Source of the DNA: Marinobacterium rhizophilum DSM 18822
GTDB lineage: Bacteria > Pseudomonadota > Gammaproteobacteria > Pseudomonadales > Balneatricaceae
Assembly: GCF_000378045.1 (NCBI RefSeq)
Contig: NZ_KB899096.1
Span: 1 to 64,000 of the forward strand
Direction: 5' to 3'
Length of the DNA stretch: 64,000 nt
Each line of letters starts with the position of its first letter. Position 1 is the first letter of the stretch. This document shows, piece after piece, positions 47,294 through 55,820 of this stretch. The notes beneath the pieces are model-generated. The model saw only the letters and a list, made by a program, of their open reading frames with translations. It had not been told where the DNA came from and ran no database searches. The translations under genes were made by a program, and so were the position numbers.

Positions 47294-47639
47294 ATCTATT
47301 TTCCTCTTCTTCTTTAGAATTATAAATGCATATGGATGCATTTCCTTTAAGTAACTCATTAACGACTAATGGGTTAGTTGAATTATTAACCCATAAAACT
47401 AGTTTGCAATTTTCAGACATAACTGCAATTGACTGCTTAGAATAGCCTATCACTTGACCAAGCGGCGTAGTAGCGTAGCCAATCAATGATACGTCTGCGT
47501 ATACAGCGCCCTCTTGTGGATTGGCGGATAGCTTAATAACACCGAAATCTCTTTTTACAGTTACTGAACCATTTCTATCTGTGATTTTGACAGTTGTACA
47601 ACCCATTATAAAAAGTGATAAAAATAATATTCTTAGCAT
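47283..47639 (-). CDS. Lipoprotein, first of a pair
   Basis: 118-residue predicted lipoprotein: MLRILFLSLFIMGC gives a short signal with lipobox IMGC. The soluble remainder contains VSLIGYATTPLGQVIGYSKQ and two Cys (NCKLVLW, ASICIY) that could pair. No family recognised. It lies 28 bases after the M15-like gene and overlaps the next lipoprotein gene. Confidence 0.7.
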   Translation of the reverse strand: MLRILFLSLFIMGCTTVKITDRNGSVTVKRDFGVIKLSANPQEGAVYADVSLIGYATTPLGQVIGYSKQSIAVMSENCKLVLWVNNSTNPLVVNELLKGNASICIYNSKEEEENRYED

Positions 47640-47667
47640 CTTAATGTTTTGGCTCCACTCAAAGCTG

Positions 47668-48117
47668 TTATGGTTTTCCTAAATAATCGTAGCTTATTGA
47701 TGTCAATTTCCTGATCTTGTTAATCGTCACTTTTGTAAGCGTTACCGACAGATCGTCCTCTCTCAGCAATAGCGATGTGTTATAAATAGGAGGAGGTTTC
47801 GAGGCAAGCGTGAACCTTTTAATTGAGTCAGAGCCTACACGTTCATCCAGAAAAACATAGACGTCGTGTGGGTCGCCCCCCTTAACCACAACGTCCGCAG
47901 CATCTCCGACCAGGTGCCTACTGTTCTTTACTCCCCCAACGTTTCTGTTGTGAGTCGGACAGCGATATTCTGAGTTTATGATAACAGGGCTATCAAACTC
48001 ATCACGCAGGTCTTCAAGAATGTCCAATAACATTTTAGGTGGATCATAGGGGAGTTCACCGCAGTGGTTGCAGGTAAACTTTGCTTTCAGAAAATGGGGA
48101 CCAGGACGTTCGTTCAT
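47668..48117 (-). CDS. M15-type D-Ala-D-Ala peptidase-like protein
   Basis: 149 residues. Residues ~15-95 match the Peptidase_M15_3/M15A fold: FTCNHCGE, INSEYRCPTHNRNVGGV, then SRHLVGDAADVVV with the first zinc His and Asp. The final WxHxD-type His that completes the zinc site is missing. The C-terminal third (TLASKPPPIYNTSLLLRE onward) is unlike the family. The protein is probably not a normal carboxypeptidase and may bind peptidoglycan only. Start at 48117 after GGAG; the frame is open to 48168. No signal peptide. Confidence 0.7.
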   Translation of the reverse strand: MNERPGPHFLKAKFTCNHCGELPYDPPKMLLDILEDLRDEFDSPVIINSEYRCPTHNRNVGGVKNSRHLVGDAADVVVKGGDPHDVYVFLDERVGSDSIKRFTLASKPPPIYNTSLLLREDDLSVTLTKVTINKIRKLTSISYDYLGKP

Positions 48118-48362
48118 ATATAATTCTCCAAGGTTATGATTATCACTTTTAAAAAACGCCCTTAGCATTAATACTGCGTTATCGGTGCCTAGTGCGGTGT
48201 TTTCGTCTTAATTTTAGTCAATTTGCACGCTACCGCCCATCCGGATACACGGAAACCAATTGAGATTACTTTGATAACAACCTCGTTTTTTCTACATTCA
48301 AAATGTTATTAGCTAAACAGCGTTATAAGTAATTCTACATCGACTAGATTTCATTGATTTCA
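48118..48362. other. Gap between M15-like and papain-hydrolase genes
   Basis: About 245 AT-rich bases with no gene. It likely holds the promoter of the four-gene group that runs down to 46080. Confidence 0.4.
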
Positions 48363-50195
48363 CTAAACACATTCAAGATCTGTCTTATCGAAGAGTCTGG
48401 TAGGCTCGTCTTTTAGTACACGTTTTAGGATGTCATTTAGTGTTGCAGGATCATTATCGAATCCGTCGTGTGTTTTACTTAATGATCGCGGCTCGATATC
48501 ATCATCATGACTGTAAATAATATTAAGGTTCTTAAGCTTCAGTAGTTCAGGGTTTCTACTGTATATGTCCATTCCAATAATCGGTGCAGGCGTTATATCT
48601 TCAAATGCACGCGGCACTAGATAAAGAAGTGATTTTCTATATGGCCCAACTGAATCATCCTTTTCCAACTTATCTATCAGGTTGTAAACCGCCATATCAT
48701 TGACACCGAACCTGTTTTTAGGAGCCTTCAAATAAGGTTCATAGTGTGACTTGAATAGGTCAGTCGTGCAGGCTGGAGCCATCAGGCTACAAGTTTGTAC
48801 GCGAAAAACGGGAATCAGGCTCTCCAAGGCCTGAAGAAGGCATGCCATGAGAATTGCGCCAGCACTATGGCCAACAATGTGGAGCTGTGGCGCATTTTCG
48901 TTCGTTAAAAGTTCTTTAAACGTGGTAAGTGTCTTAGCACCGTCAGCATCCACCGCAAAGCCGCTTGACGCGCCAAACTTCATTTCTCGCCATACGGCAC
49001 GCCCCAACGGACGCGTGGCTCGCTCCAGCAACTTATCCCACAGATCAGATAGACCTGCTACACGCTCCCCTTCCCGTTCGCCACGGCTGACGATTACGTC
49101 CTTCAGTTCTTCCAAAATTCCTGTGTCGTACATGAAATGGAAGGGGTATATGCCATTTTCCTTGAACACGTCACGCATCGCGGCGATCCGACTGGCCGAT
49201 GACTCAGGGCTGTTGAGGCCTCCATGTGCATACAAGAGTAAGTGACGGTATTTCCGATTTTTCCTGACCTTCTGCGCGGTGTTGGTTACGTCAGTCAGGT
49301 TGCTCCAGTACTTACCAGCATCATGGAACTTGCCATCATCGATATGCACGAAATGCCCGGCGATCTGGCCTCGTGACGGTTTCTTGCAGAAACTGGCTAC
49401 ACCTCCTGCAACTCGGCCTTCATTTGGTTCTCCCATATACCAGATTTGCGGAGTCGGAAGCGCTAGGCTCAACACCCAGGCATCAACGATGTTCACATGC
49501 CAGTCCTCATAGCTCCAAAGCGCTACGGCATTATTACCCCATCCGGGCCCCCACGAGTTCTGCACCCAAAATCCGTTTCGGTTGTAACCGACAATGGCAA
49601 AGGCATGACCGCCTGTCGTATCCGATCGATACGGGATGACGCCATTCCGGCTAGCTTCCTGACTCCAACCGCTATGGACGTTTGCTGAACAGAAAATGGC
49701 CCCGGCCTGGTTCGAGGCCGCATGGAAGTCACTGATACGGCGTGTGAGACGATAGTAAGCGCCCATAGTATTGGAGCGTCCATCTTTGGCCGCCGCTACC
49801 GTAAGCTCGCCCGGTTTTTGAGCTTCATAGGGCCAAAGTGCTTCCCGGCACCCCCCCATATTAGCAAAGCCTTTAATAGCGCCACGGCAAGATGACCCGG
49901 TATAATCTTCACTTGGCCATTCATCGAACTTCCGAGCCATTTCGTAGAGCATACGCGGGCTAACAATAACGTCCCGATCTCGGCTCTGATTGAGAAGATT
50001 TATGACGGCTGCAAGCCCGAAACCTGTACAAGCTCCTTCAGATGCCTGATTGCGAACAATTAGACTCTTGGGAAAATCTTGTTCAGCTTTCAATTGTATA
50101 GGCGGGGGGGTGTAGAACCAGTCTCGATTATCTCGTAAGTCCTCCGAAACATTGAGAACGAACCCATCGAGTTTAGGTGCTGTGGCATCAGGCAT
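48363..50195 (-). CDS. Papain-like protease fused to alpha/beta hydrolase
   Basis: 610 residues with two enzymes. Residues ~40-240 form a C1-family cysteine protease: Gln50 and Cys56 in RNQASEGACTGFG, His197 in GGHAFAIVGY and Asn213 in WVQNSWGPGWG. Residues ~310-570 form an alpha/beta hydrolase, with an HGG oxyanion motif (LLLYAHGGLNS) and the nucleophile elbow IVGHSAGA (Ser444). No signal peptide or membrane helix was seen. The start at 50195 follows GGAGAGACAACG; the open frame reaches 50315. It precedes the M15/lipoprotein/amidase genes on the same strand. Role unknown. Confidence 0.85.
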   Translation of the reverse strand: MPDATAPKLDGFVLNVSEDLRDNRDWFYTPPPIQLKAEQDFPKSLIVRNQASEGACTGFGLAAVINLLNQSRDRDVIVSPRMLYEMARKFDEWPSEDYTGSSCRGAIKGFANMGGCREALWPYEAQKPGELTVAAAKDGRSNTMGAYYRLTRRISDFHAASNQAGAIFCSANVHSGWSQEASRNGVIPYRSDTTGGHAFAIVGYNRNGFWVQNSWGPGWGNNAVALWSYEDWHVNIVDAWVLSLALPTPQIWYMGEPNEGRVAGGVASFCKKPSRGQIAGHFVHIDDGKFHDAGKYWSNLTDVTNTAQKVRKNRKYRHLLLYAHGGLNSPESSASRIAAMRDVFKENGIYPFHFMYDTGILEELKDVIVSRGEREGERVAGLSDLWDKLLERATRPLGRAVWREMKFGASSGFAVDADGAKTLTTFKELLTNENAPQLHIVGHSAGAILMACLLQALESLIPVFRVQTCSLMAPACTTDLFKSHYEPYLKAPKNRFGVNDMAVYNLIDKLEKDDSVGPYRKSLLYLVPRAFEDITPAPIIGMDIYSRNPELLKLKNLNIIYSHDDDIEPRSLSKTHDGFDNDPATLNDILKRVLKDEPTRLFDKTDLECV

Positions 50196-50739
50196 CGTTG
50201 TCTCTCCATAGATTAGGAAGCACAGAGGCCTGATCGATGTACTGACTGCTGCCGCTAATAGCGGCCGGTACAGGGATATAAATATGCAGCGACTATTTGA
50301 GCTGCCATGCTGCACAGATATACGCCCTAATACGAGCTTCCTTTAGATATTCATGTATAGCAAAGAGGCTCCCAATAGCTAATCGGAAAAATCAGAAAGC
50401 CAAGAGTTTTTTACGAATCAACTTATTTTAGATAAATACGATGTACACTGGCCCAATACCGAATAAGCGGGTGCTGGCTCACCATGCCTATGTAGTACGG
50501 TCAAACGTAGCGGCTTAGAGTTTCGCGTTAAACCTTGATAAAATACAAGCTGTTAACACTGAATTCGGAACAATTCTCAACAAAGTTCACCAACTGATTT
50601 TTACGATCAATGGTAACTAAGTATCACGAAGTGCCACTCTTCCGCCCTACTTTCGTGATGCCCAAGGTTGTTAAGCTTCATTAACACCTATGTTGAGTAA
50701 GATTCATTTGGATGGTAATCAAATTAGCTTTCGCTAATT
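50196..50739. other. Gap upstream of the papain-hydrolase gene
   Basis: About 540 AT-rich bases with no recognised gene. It should contain the promoter of the minus-strand gene starting at 50195. Confidence 0.4.
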
Positions 50740-51153
50740 GATGTGATCCATACCGCTGATGCAGATCATCCCCTGCAGCCCACTATAGACCGGCAGATTC
50801 AAGGCCAGATCGACGGACACAGTGAAAATATCGCCCTTGAGTACCTCGATGACTCGCGGGTCAACCTGATGTATACCGTTAGCCTCGCAAAAGCCTAGTG
50901 AGGCAGCATAACCATCGCGCAGCGCCCTACTTACACTTATCCGGAAAAGACCTTTGCCCTCAGTGCCACAGTAGTCAAAGTCCTTCGGCGACTGATGGAC
51001 GGTAAGGCAGTGAAAGATATAGCTACCTGCTTATTCTTCAGTGAAGCGACAGTGCGCTTCCATATCCGGAACCTCCTACACAATGCGCATAGCCGTAGCC
51101 AGGCCGAGATGGTTGCGGCAGTGCTCAATACGGTCAGTGTGAGGGTCGAGTAA
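50740..51153 (+). pseudogene. Decayed LuxR-type regulator
   Basis: A single frame encodes an N-terminal piece ending DSRVNLMYTVSLAKA, then TAG TGA back to back. It then continues in the same frame: TFALSATVVKVLRRLMDGKA, VKDIATCLFFSEATVRFHIR and NLLHNAHSRSQAEMVAA, to a stop at 51151. The last part is a LuxR C-terminal HTH. The stops, and the lack of a clear start, show a dead gene. Confidence 0.6.
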
Positions 51154-51368
51154 GGCACAAAAAAATCGATCATTTGTCAACCGCCCAGGCGAAGAAAATT
51201 TCCTGTCCGGGGCCATTTGCGCCGTCATTCTTTGTAACTAATGTCTCCATCCCTCTGTTACCACCTTCTGTCGAAAGCAATATCGTGGTATAAAAACTAC
51301 ACATAATTCTGTGAGATTCTTCGGGTTCAGGTCGCGGTCATCTTGGTCCCATATCGATTTCCGAGGAA

Positions 51369-51502
51369 AATCTCATCGTTAGCTTGAGATTCGGGGGAAG
51401 ATCTCATCTTTAGCTTGAGTCGAATCTCATCCTGATTTGATTTTGAACGCTAAGTCATTGATTTAAAAGAGAGCAGAATCTCGTCCTTAACCTGAATTAA
51501 CA
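51369..51502 (-). repeat. Right end of unit 1 with four inverted repeats
   Basis: Four copies of AATCTCATCnTTAgCTTGAG type, at 51369-51388, 51399-51419, 51421-51440 and 51476-51502. The last is the terminal copy. They are inverted relative to the two copies at 36746-36876. The uneven number, two on the left and four on the right, recalls the asymmetric ends of Tn7-type elements. Confidence 0.65.
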
Positions 51503-51720
51503 CGTGTCATTTCAAATTGAGTGTCGATTCCAGTTTCAAACGGAACTCGTTCAGCCAAAAGTGGAATCTCTCGAACAGCCCTTTAGCCCAAGTACCGTGT
51601 GCCCTTCAGCCAGATGAAGACATGACGGTCCGAAACATGTTTTCCAGTTTTAACCTGAATTCTGCGAACTCCTGCATTTGCAGTGCATCAGCCGTTTCAA
51701 GTTGAGGCTGAGATTCGGTC

Positions 51721-52116
51721 TCACCGACGTTTGAGTCGCTCCAGGCCATGCCCTGCGTGGCTGTCACGCACATTGGCAGAGCCCAGCCAAAGGACCAAGT
51801 TTTCGCTCAACGCGACACAGCGCACGCCCGATCTATGCAAATATATCGCTAAAGGCAGCATGGCTAGGTTGGGATACACAGAGGCTCTACTTATTCGCGC
51901 GTCAGGGTTTGTAACAACTGCGCATTTCAATGCAACATCTTGGTTCTCAAGCTGGTACTTCCGATAGGTTTGCTCACCTTGAGACCGAAAGACTTCATCG
52001 GACTCGCTCAAATCAAATAAGGCGCTTGACGCAAGACCTACGACAAGACGATTTGTTAGATCAAACGGCACAGCGTTCTCCCTTGCTAATGGGTAGTCAT
52101 ATATCATTAGGAGCAT
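51721..52116 (-). pseudogene. Truncated 5'-nucleotidase (PF06189 type)
   Basis: The first ~60 residues are like the cytosolic 5'-nucleotidase family: FDLTNRLVVGLASSALFDLS with the catalytic-loop region (SALFDLSESDEVFRSQG), then EQTYRKYQLENQDVALK. After about residue 63 the sequence departs from the family, and the product ends far too early (131 against about 300 residues). An internal deletion or a join at the end of the mobile unit explains this. Confidence 0.6.
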
Positions 52117-52140
52117 CAGCTAATTAGACGGCCTTTGTGA

Positions 52141-52427
52141 TCAACGAGGCCGGGTGTATAGCCTCACACCCTCCCGGTTGATATGGTCGATCAGATCCTG
52201 GTTGTAGATCTGCTCGAGGATCGACAGGTCGATCTGATACGGCAACAGCAAATCATCCAGAGCCCATGCAACTTCGTTCAACACCTGGACGGACAGCTCG
52301 GCTCCCTCGAGCGTCAGGTCAACGTCCGATCCCGGTTTGAAGTTTCCTTTGGCTCTGGAGCCGTAAAGTATGGCGATATCGGGATCGCCCGGATCTGCCT
52401 AATCTCTGCATCCTTGAGTCCGTACAT
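52141..52427 (-). pseudogene. Frameshifted MNT nucleotidyltransferase (antitoxin type)
   Basis: After ATG at 52427 the frame reads MYGLKDAEIRQIR. A short deletion near 52389 then moves the reading frame to DPDIAILYGSRAKGNFKPGS, DVDLTLEG and on to a stop at 52141. GSRAKGNFKPGSDVDL is the minimal nucleotidyltransferase motif. MNT proteins neutralise HEPN toxins by adenylylation. The partner-like remnant lies just upstream (52433-52690). Confidence 0.7.
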
Positions 52428-52432
52428 CGTTT

Positions 52433-52690
52433 CTAACCTGCATCAATGACTTCCAGCGTGCTCTCCAGCGTGGAGAACAGCGCCAGGCGATGATTACTTG
52501 GCCTGATCCGCTGTCTCCTGGTAATCGCTTGGGGCGTCAAACTCCTGCTCTTGAGCATATCCATAAAGCCTACATCCGCTATCAGGCCCTGCTCCATCGC
52601 CTTGCAAGACACGTCCCAGGAGCCTTTAAGATCTGGTATCCAGGGTTTTGCACGCCAAAACAGCGTCATCGATGTCCCGTGGGAAGTCAC
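52433..52690 (-). pseudogene. Remnant of a HEPN/HI0074-type toxin partner
   Basis: The frame contains GSWDVSCKAMEQGLIADVGF and MDMLKSRSLTPQ, then leaves and re-enters the family pattern. The alternative frame gives SDYQETADQA in between, and the original frame resumes with LALFSTLESTLEV. This matches the nucleotidyltransferase substrate-binding (HEPN-like) family with two compensating shifts. The N-terminal third is missing. With the MNT remnant it was a toxin-antitoxin pair. Confidence 0.65.
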
Positions 52691-52707
52691 CCAGGAAGGC
52701 CTGCTAT

Positions 52708-55086
52708 TTACAACTCCAGCTCAAGTGTACTTTTGGCGTCATCTTGATCAGGAAATCTAACGTCATATCCCATCGCGGCATAGCCTTTCTCCCGCTTCTG
52801 GAACATGCGCTGCAACATCGGTAACGAGGAGTCCAAGTAGTCATATATCGTGACAGCCTCTTTACCCTCCACTTCCCGATGGAGACGGCCTGCATACTGC
52901 GCCAGTGAACCTTTCCAGGCAATTGGTAGCGCGAGAAACAGCGTATCCAATCGTGGTAGGTCAAAGCCTTCACCGACGTACTTGCCCGTGGCGACGACCA
53001 CTTGGACCGAGGCCAGCTGCTCGTTTGCACTCTTGCGTTCTGAGGCGCGCATTGCGCCCCTCAACACCAGAACCCTGAGCTCTCGAGACGCCAGGAGCTG
53101 CGCCAACGCTTCGGCATGTTCACGCCGCTCGGTCAGCAACAGCGGATGGCGCCCTCGCTTTACTGCGTTGACGACATCTTCGGCTATAGCTGCATTACGT
53201 TCTCCGTTTGTCGCCAACCACCGATAGACCGATGCGATATGCGGGCGCTCATCAGACAGCCTCAGCTCGGCCGGAGGCTGATCATAGCGCTGGTTAACAA
53301 ACACAGTTTGCTGGAATTTTGCACCCTGCTCCGCTTTGACTTTGTGGCGGATGGGGCCAGCAACCATGAACATAATTTTCTGATGGCCATCCTGCCTATC
53401 TGGTGTCGCGGTGAGACCTACTATGTATTTAGCCCTGACTTCGTTGAGCAGCATTTCATATCGTGGTGCGGAGATATGGTGGCACTCGTCGATTATGACC
53501 TGACCATACCGCTGAACATATTCGGAGACGGTATTGTCCTTCTTGTTGATCAGGCTCTGGTAGGTCGCAATGTCGATTTCTTCGGTCGGCTTCTTCTTTC
53601 CGCCACCGATGATTCCAACATTTACACCGGTGGTGAACGACTGGATGCGTTCATTCCATTGGTCGAGTAGTTGACGGCTGTGGGTCAGGATCAGTGTGTT
53701 TACGCGACGCTTGGCGATGAGCCCGATCGCAGTGACCGTTTTGCCGAAAGCGGTGGGGGCATGCAGGATACCGGTATCCTGCTCGGCCATTGCCTCGATC
53801 GCTAGACTCTGTTCCGGTCGCAAAGCACCCAGAAACTCCATTTTGTTAAGTGGCTGACCGCAGCGCCGGTGATCCTCGATTTCGATCTGTATTTGCTGCT
53901 CCTTCAGCAGATCTTTCACATCATCCAGGCATCCGCGCGGGAGTGACAGGTACCCCTGCTCGATTCGAGCACAGGTGATAAAGCGCGGTATGCCATGGGT
54001 CGAAAAGCGAAGTGCCTGGGTTTTGAAGAACACCGGATTCGAAAAGCTGGCCAGCCGCTTCAGCCTTGCAATCAGGGGCGCCGGAATAGCGTCCTGTTTG
54101 ATGTATATGTGATTGGCCAATGTTAGCGTGACACTCTCGGGGCAGTCTTCAATACGGTCACGGTCGCTGCGTAGCCCTTGCTCCCAGGGCGGACGTTTGT
54201 CGATTGTCGCAGGCCGTTCAGGCTCAAGCTCTCGTAGCAACCTGGACAGATCGTCAGCTGACAGCCGGTCAAGCTGTGACAGGAAGCGCCACTGATCCGG
54301 GTACGCATGAAGGTCGGCGTCGACGAACAGGCTGTTACCCTGCCGTCGCGCATGGTGCTGAAGCGGTAAGGCGATCAAATTGCCGAAACCACCCTCCGGC
54401 ATATGATCCTGGTTGGGAAATAGCCGATCATAGGAGTCGAAGGAGAGTCCGGGATGGATTTCCATCGCCTTGTCGAGAAGCGCGAAGCCCAGACGGCGCG
54501 CATCCTGGGCCAGCACCGGTTCAGAGAAAAAGATCCAGAGATGAGCCCCGTTGCCGGACCGCGATATTTCGACTGCCTGAGGTATCGATGCCTGGTGGCA
54601 CACTTTCGCCATGGCCTTAACGGCATCCTGCCATCCCGTCTTGTCAAAGTCCGCAGCCAGTAAGTGACATCGGTTCCCCGGTAATAACGGATAGAGCCCA
54701 ACCACCTGCTTTCCGGCCAAGTGTTCGTATATCACCTGCTCATCGAGCGCTTTGAAGTGCTTATGGCCGCAGTTACCGCATTTGACTTTCGGCTTCTTAC
54801 AAATGCCGGGTAGCCATTCGTTGTGACAGGCGACGGAATAACCGTGACGCCCCTGGGCGTTTTGCCAGCGTACGGCAAACAAGTCGCTGCGCCCCCTGAA
54901 GAGATCGCGGAACAACTTTACCTTTTGTTCTGGGCTGAGTATCAGCTGCGCATGGGCTGGAGGTGCACGTAGTAGCGCCTGCTTTCGCTGGACCAGCCGT
55001 TGCTTCTCGGCTTCGAGCTCGGCCAGCCGCTTGTCTATGGCTGACAGTTCTTCCTGTGTGGCCGTAGGACTATCGAATGCAGGCAT
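52708..55086 (-). CDS. TOTE-type AEP primase fused to SF2 helicase
   Basis: 792 residues. An N-terminal coiled coil (10-45) precedes a Cys-rich patch (C96, C103, C106, GNCGHKHF). An archaeo-eukaryotic primase domain follows (about 60-270: ADFD at 145-148, SRSGNGAHLW with His182, GFGNLIALPLQ). Then comes a superfamily-2 helicase with Walker A APTAFGKT (443-450), DECH (533-536), VGLTATPDR and, near the end, QYAGRLHR (motif VI). This is the architecture named in TOTE conflict systems, thought to act against invading DNA. All motifs look intact. It stands between the HEPN remnant and HigA. Confidence 0.88.
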   Translation of the reverse strand: MPAFDSPTATQEELSAIDKRLAELEAEKQRLVQRKQALLRAPPAHAQLILSPEQKVKLFRDLFRGRSDLFAVRWQNAQGRHGYSVACHNEWLPGICKKPKVKCGNCGHKHFKALDEQVIYEHLAGKQVVGLYPLLPGNRCHLLAADFDKTGWQDAVKAMAKVCHQASIPQAVEISRSGNGAHLWIFFSEPVLAQDARRLGFALLDKAMEIHPGLSFDSYDRLFPNQDHMPEGGFGNLIALPLQHHARRQGNSLFVDADLHAYPDQWRFLSQLDRLSADDLSRLLRELEPERPATIDKRPPWEQGLRSDRDRIEDCPESVTLTLANHIYIKQDAIPAPLIARLKRLASFSNPVFFKTQALRFSTHGIPRFITCARIEQGYLSLPRGCLDDVKDLLKEQQIQIEIEDHRRCGQPLNKMEFLGALRPEQSLAIEAMAEQDTGILHAPTAFGKTVTAIGLIAKRRVNTLILTHSRQLLDQWNERIQSFTTGVNVGIIGGGKKKPTEEIDIATYQSLINKKDNTVSEYVQRYGQVIIDECHHISAPRYEMLLNEVRAKYIVGLTATPDRQDGHQKIMFMVAGPIRHKVKAEQGAKFQQTVFVNQRYDQPPAELRLSDERPHIASVYRWLATNGERNAAIAEDVVNAVKRGRHPLLLTERREHAEALAQLLASRELRVLVLRGAMRASERKSANEQLASVQVVVATGKYVGEGFDLPRLDTLFLALPIAWKGSLAQYAGRLHREVEGKEAVTIYDYLDSSLPMLQRMFQKREKGYAAMGYDVRFPDQDDAKSTLELEL

Positions 55087-55127
55087 GGAGAAAGTTGGCG
55101 ACCGGAGCGACGAATCGCCTCTTTACA

Positions 55128-55499
55128 TTATGCATGGGTCTGGCGAGGCGGCTTGATCAATGACTCGGCTGGAATGCCGAGCTCCTGATGGAGTTTCCAG
55201 ATCATTTTCAGTGTCAGTGAACGCTTGTGATTGAGGACCTCATACACACGGTTGCGCTTGCCGATCATCGGTTCCAGATCTTTCGCTGTGAGGCCTTTCT
55301 GTTCCATCTCGAACTTGATGGCTTCCACAGGGTCGGGAAGATTTAGGGGGTAATGCTTGCTTTCGTAAGCCTCGACCAGCGTGACCAGGACGTCGAGCTT
55401 TTCGCCTTCGGGCGTGCCTGGCTCCGCCATCATCAGCATTTCGATTTCTTTCAGTGCCGCACGGTAGTCGGCATCAGTGCGGATCGGTTTGATGTCCAT
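55128..55499 (-). CDS. higA: HigA-type antitoxin
   Basis: 123-residue antitoxin. The N-terminal part (MDIKPIRTDADYRAALKEIE) and a helix-turn-helix (about residues 73-115: GLTAKDLEPMIGKRNRVYEV, LNHKRSLTLKMIWKLHQELG) are typical of HigA of the DUF/COG5499 group. It binds HigB and represses their shared promoter. It lies 18 bases after the higB stop, in the toxin-first order of hig loci. Confidence 0.92.
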   Translation of the reverse strand: MDIKPIRTDADYRAALKEIEMLMMAEPGTPEGEKLDVLVTLVEAYESKHYPLNLPDPVEAIKFEMEQKGLTAKDLEPMIGKRNRVYEVLNHKRSLTLKMIWKLHQELGIPAESLIKPPRQTHA

Positions 55500-55517
55500 C
55501 TTCCGTTACCTCTGGCG

Positions 55518-55820
55518 TTATATCGTCTCGACGTCGATCTGGTCATACTGGGCATGGGTGCCGACAAAGCGGATGTAGACCACGCGATAGGCATAGTTGA
55601 TCCAGACCACCAACCGGTATTTATTCCCGGCTATGTTCAACACCACCCTGCCATCCTTGAGTATGCTGGCATTTCGGAAGTCCTGCTTGACCTCGGCGGG
55701 CGAGCTCCAGTCAGCTTTCAGTGTGTGCCTGTACCAGGCCAGTATCGGCTCCGTGGCATCGCCGTACGCAGGGTTGTCTTCCCAGAAGGACTTCAATGTC
55801 GACAGGGCAATGATTCTCAT
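55518..55820 (-). CDS. higB: HigB-type toxin (mRNA interferase)
   Basis: 100-residue RelE-superfamily toxin, PF09907 type. Typical passages are RIIALSTLKSFWEDNP, FRNASILKDGRVVLNI, GNKYRLVVWINYAYRVVYIR and FVGTHAQYDQIDVETI. These toxins cut mRNA on the ribosome. The gene starts the higBA operon. Length is normal and nothing looks broken, so the pair may stabilise the surrounding mobile unit. Confidence 0.92.
   Translation of the reverse strand: MRIIALSTLKSFWEDNPAYGDATEPILAWYRHTLKADWSSPAEVKQDFRNASILKDGRVVLNIAGNKYRLVVWINYAYRVVYIRFVGTHAQYDQIDVETI

Larger units (their letters stand above)
36746..51502. mobile_element. Putative 14.8-kb transposon-like unit 1
   Basis: The two ends are inverted copies of each other. 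36746-36770 (TGTTATTTCAAGTTAAGGAT and five more bases) and the reverse complement of 51478-51502 (TGTTAATTCAGGTTAAGGAC and five more) agree at 22 of 25 positions. Further copies of the inner motif (AAGTTAAcGATGAGATTC type) lie at 36857-36876 and, inverted, at 51369-51388, 51399-51419 and 51421-51440. Both ends abut the tetranucleotide CGTG (36742-36745, 51503-51506), a likely target duplication. Multiple binding-site-like repeats at both ends are typical of IS21, Tn7 and TniA transposases. No such transposase gene lies inside. Confidence 0.6.

Noticed and set aside
46080-48117. Prophage lysis module
   Set aside because: No holin, tail, capsid or terminase genes are nearby; the resemblance is limited to the mix of hydrolases and lipoproteins.
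50937-51173. Minus-strand frame opposite the LuxR remnant
   Set aside because: The plus strand in the same place carries a convincing HTH pattern, so this frame is a shadow.
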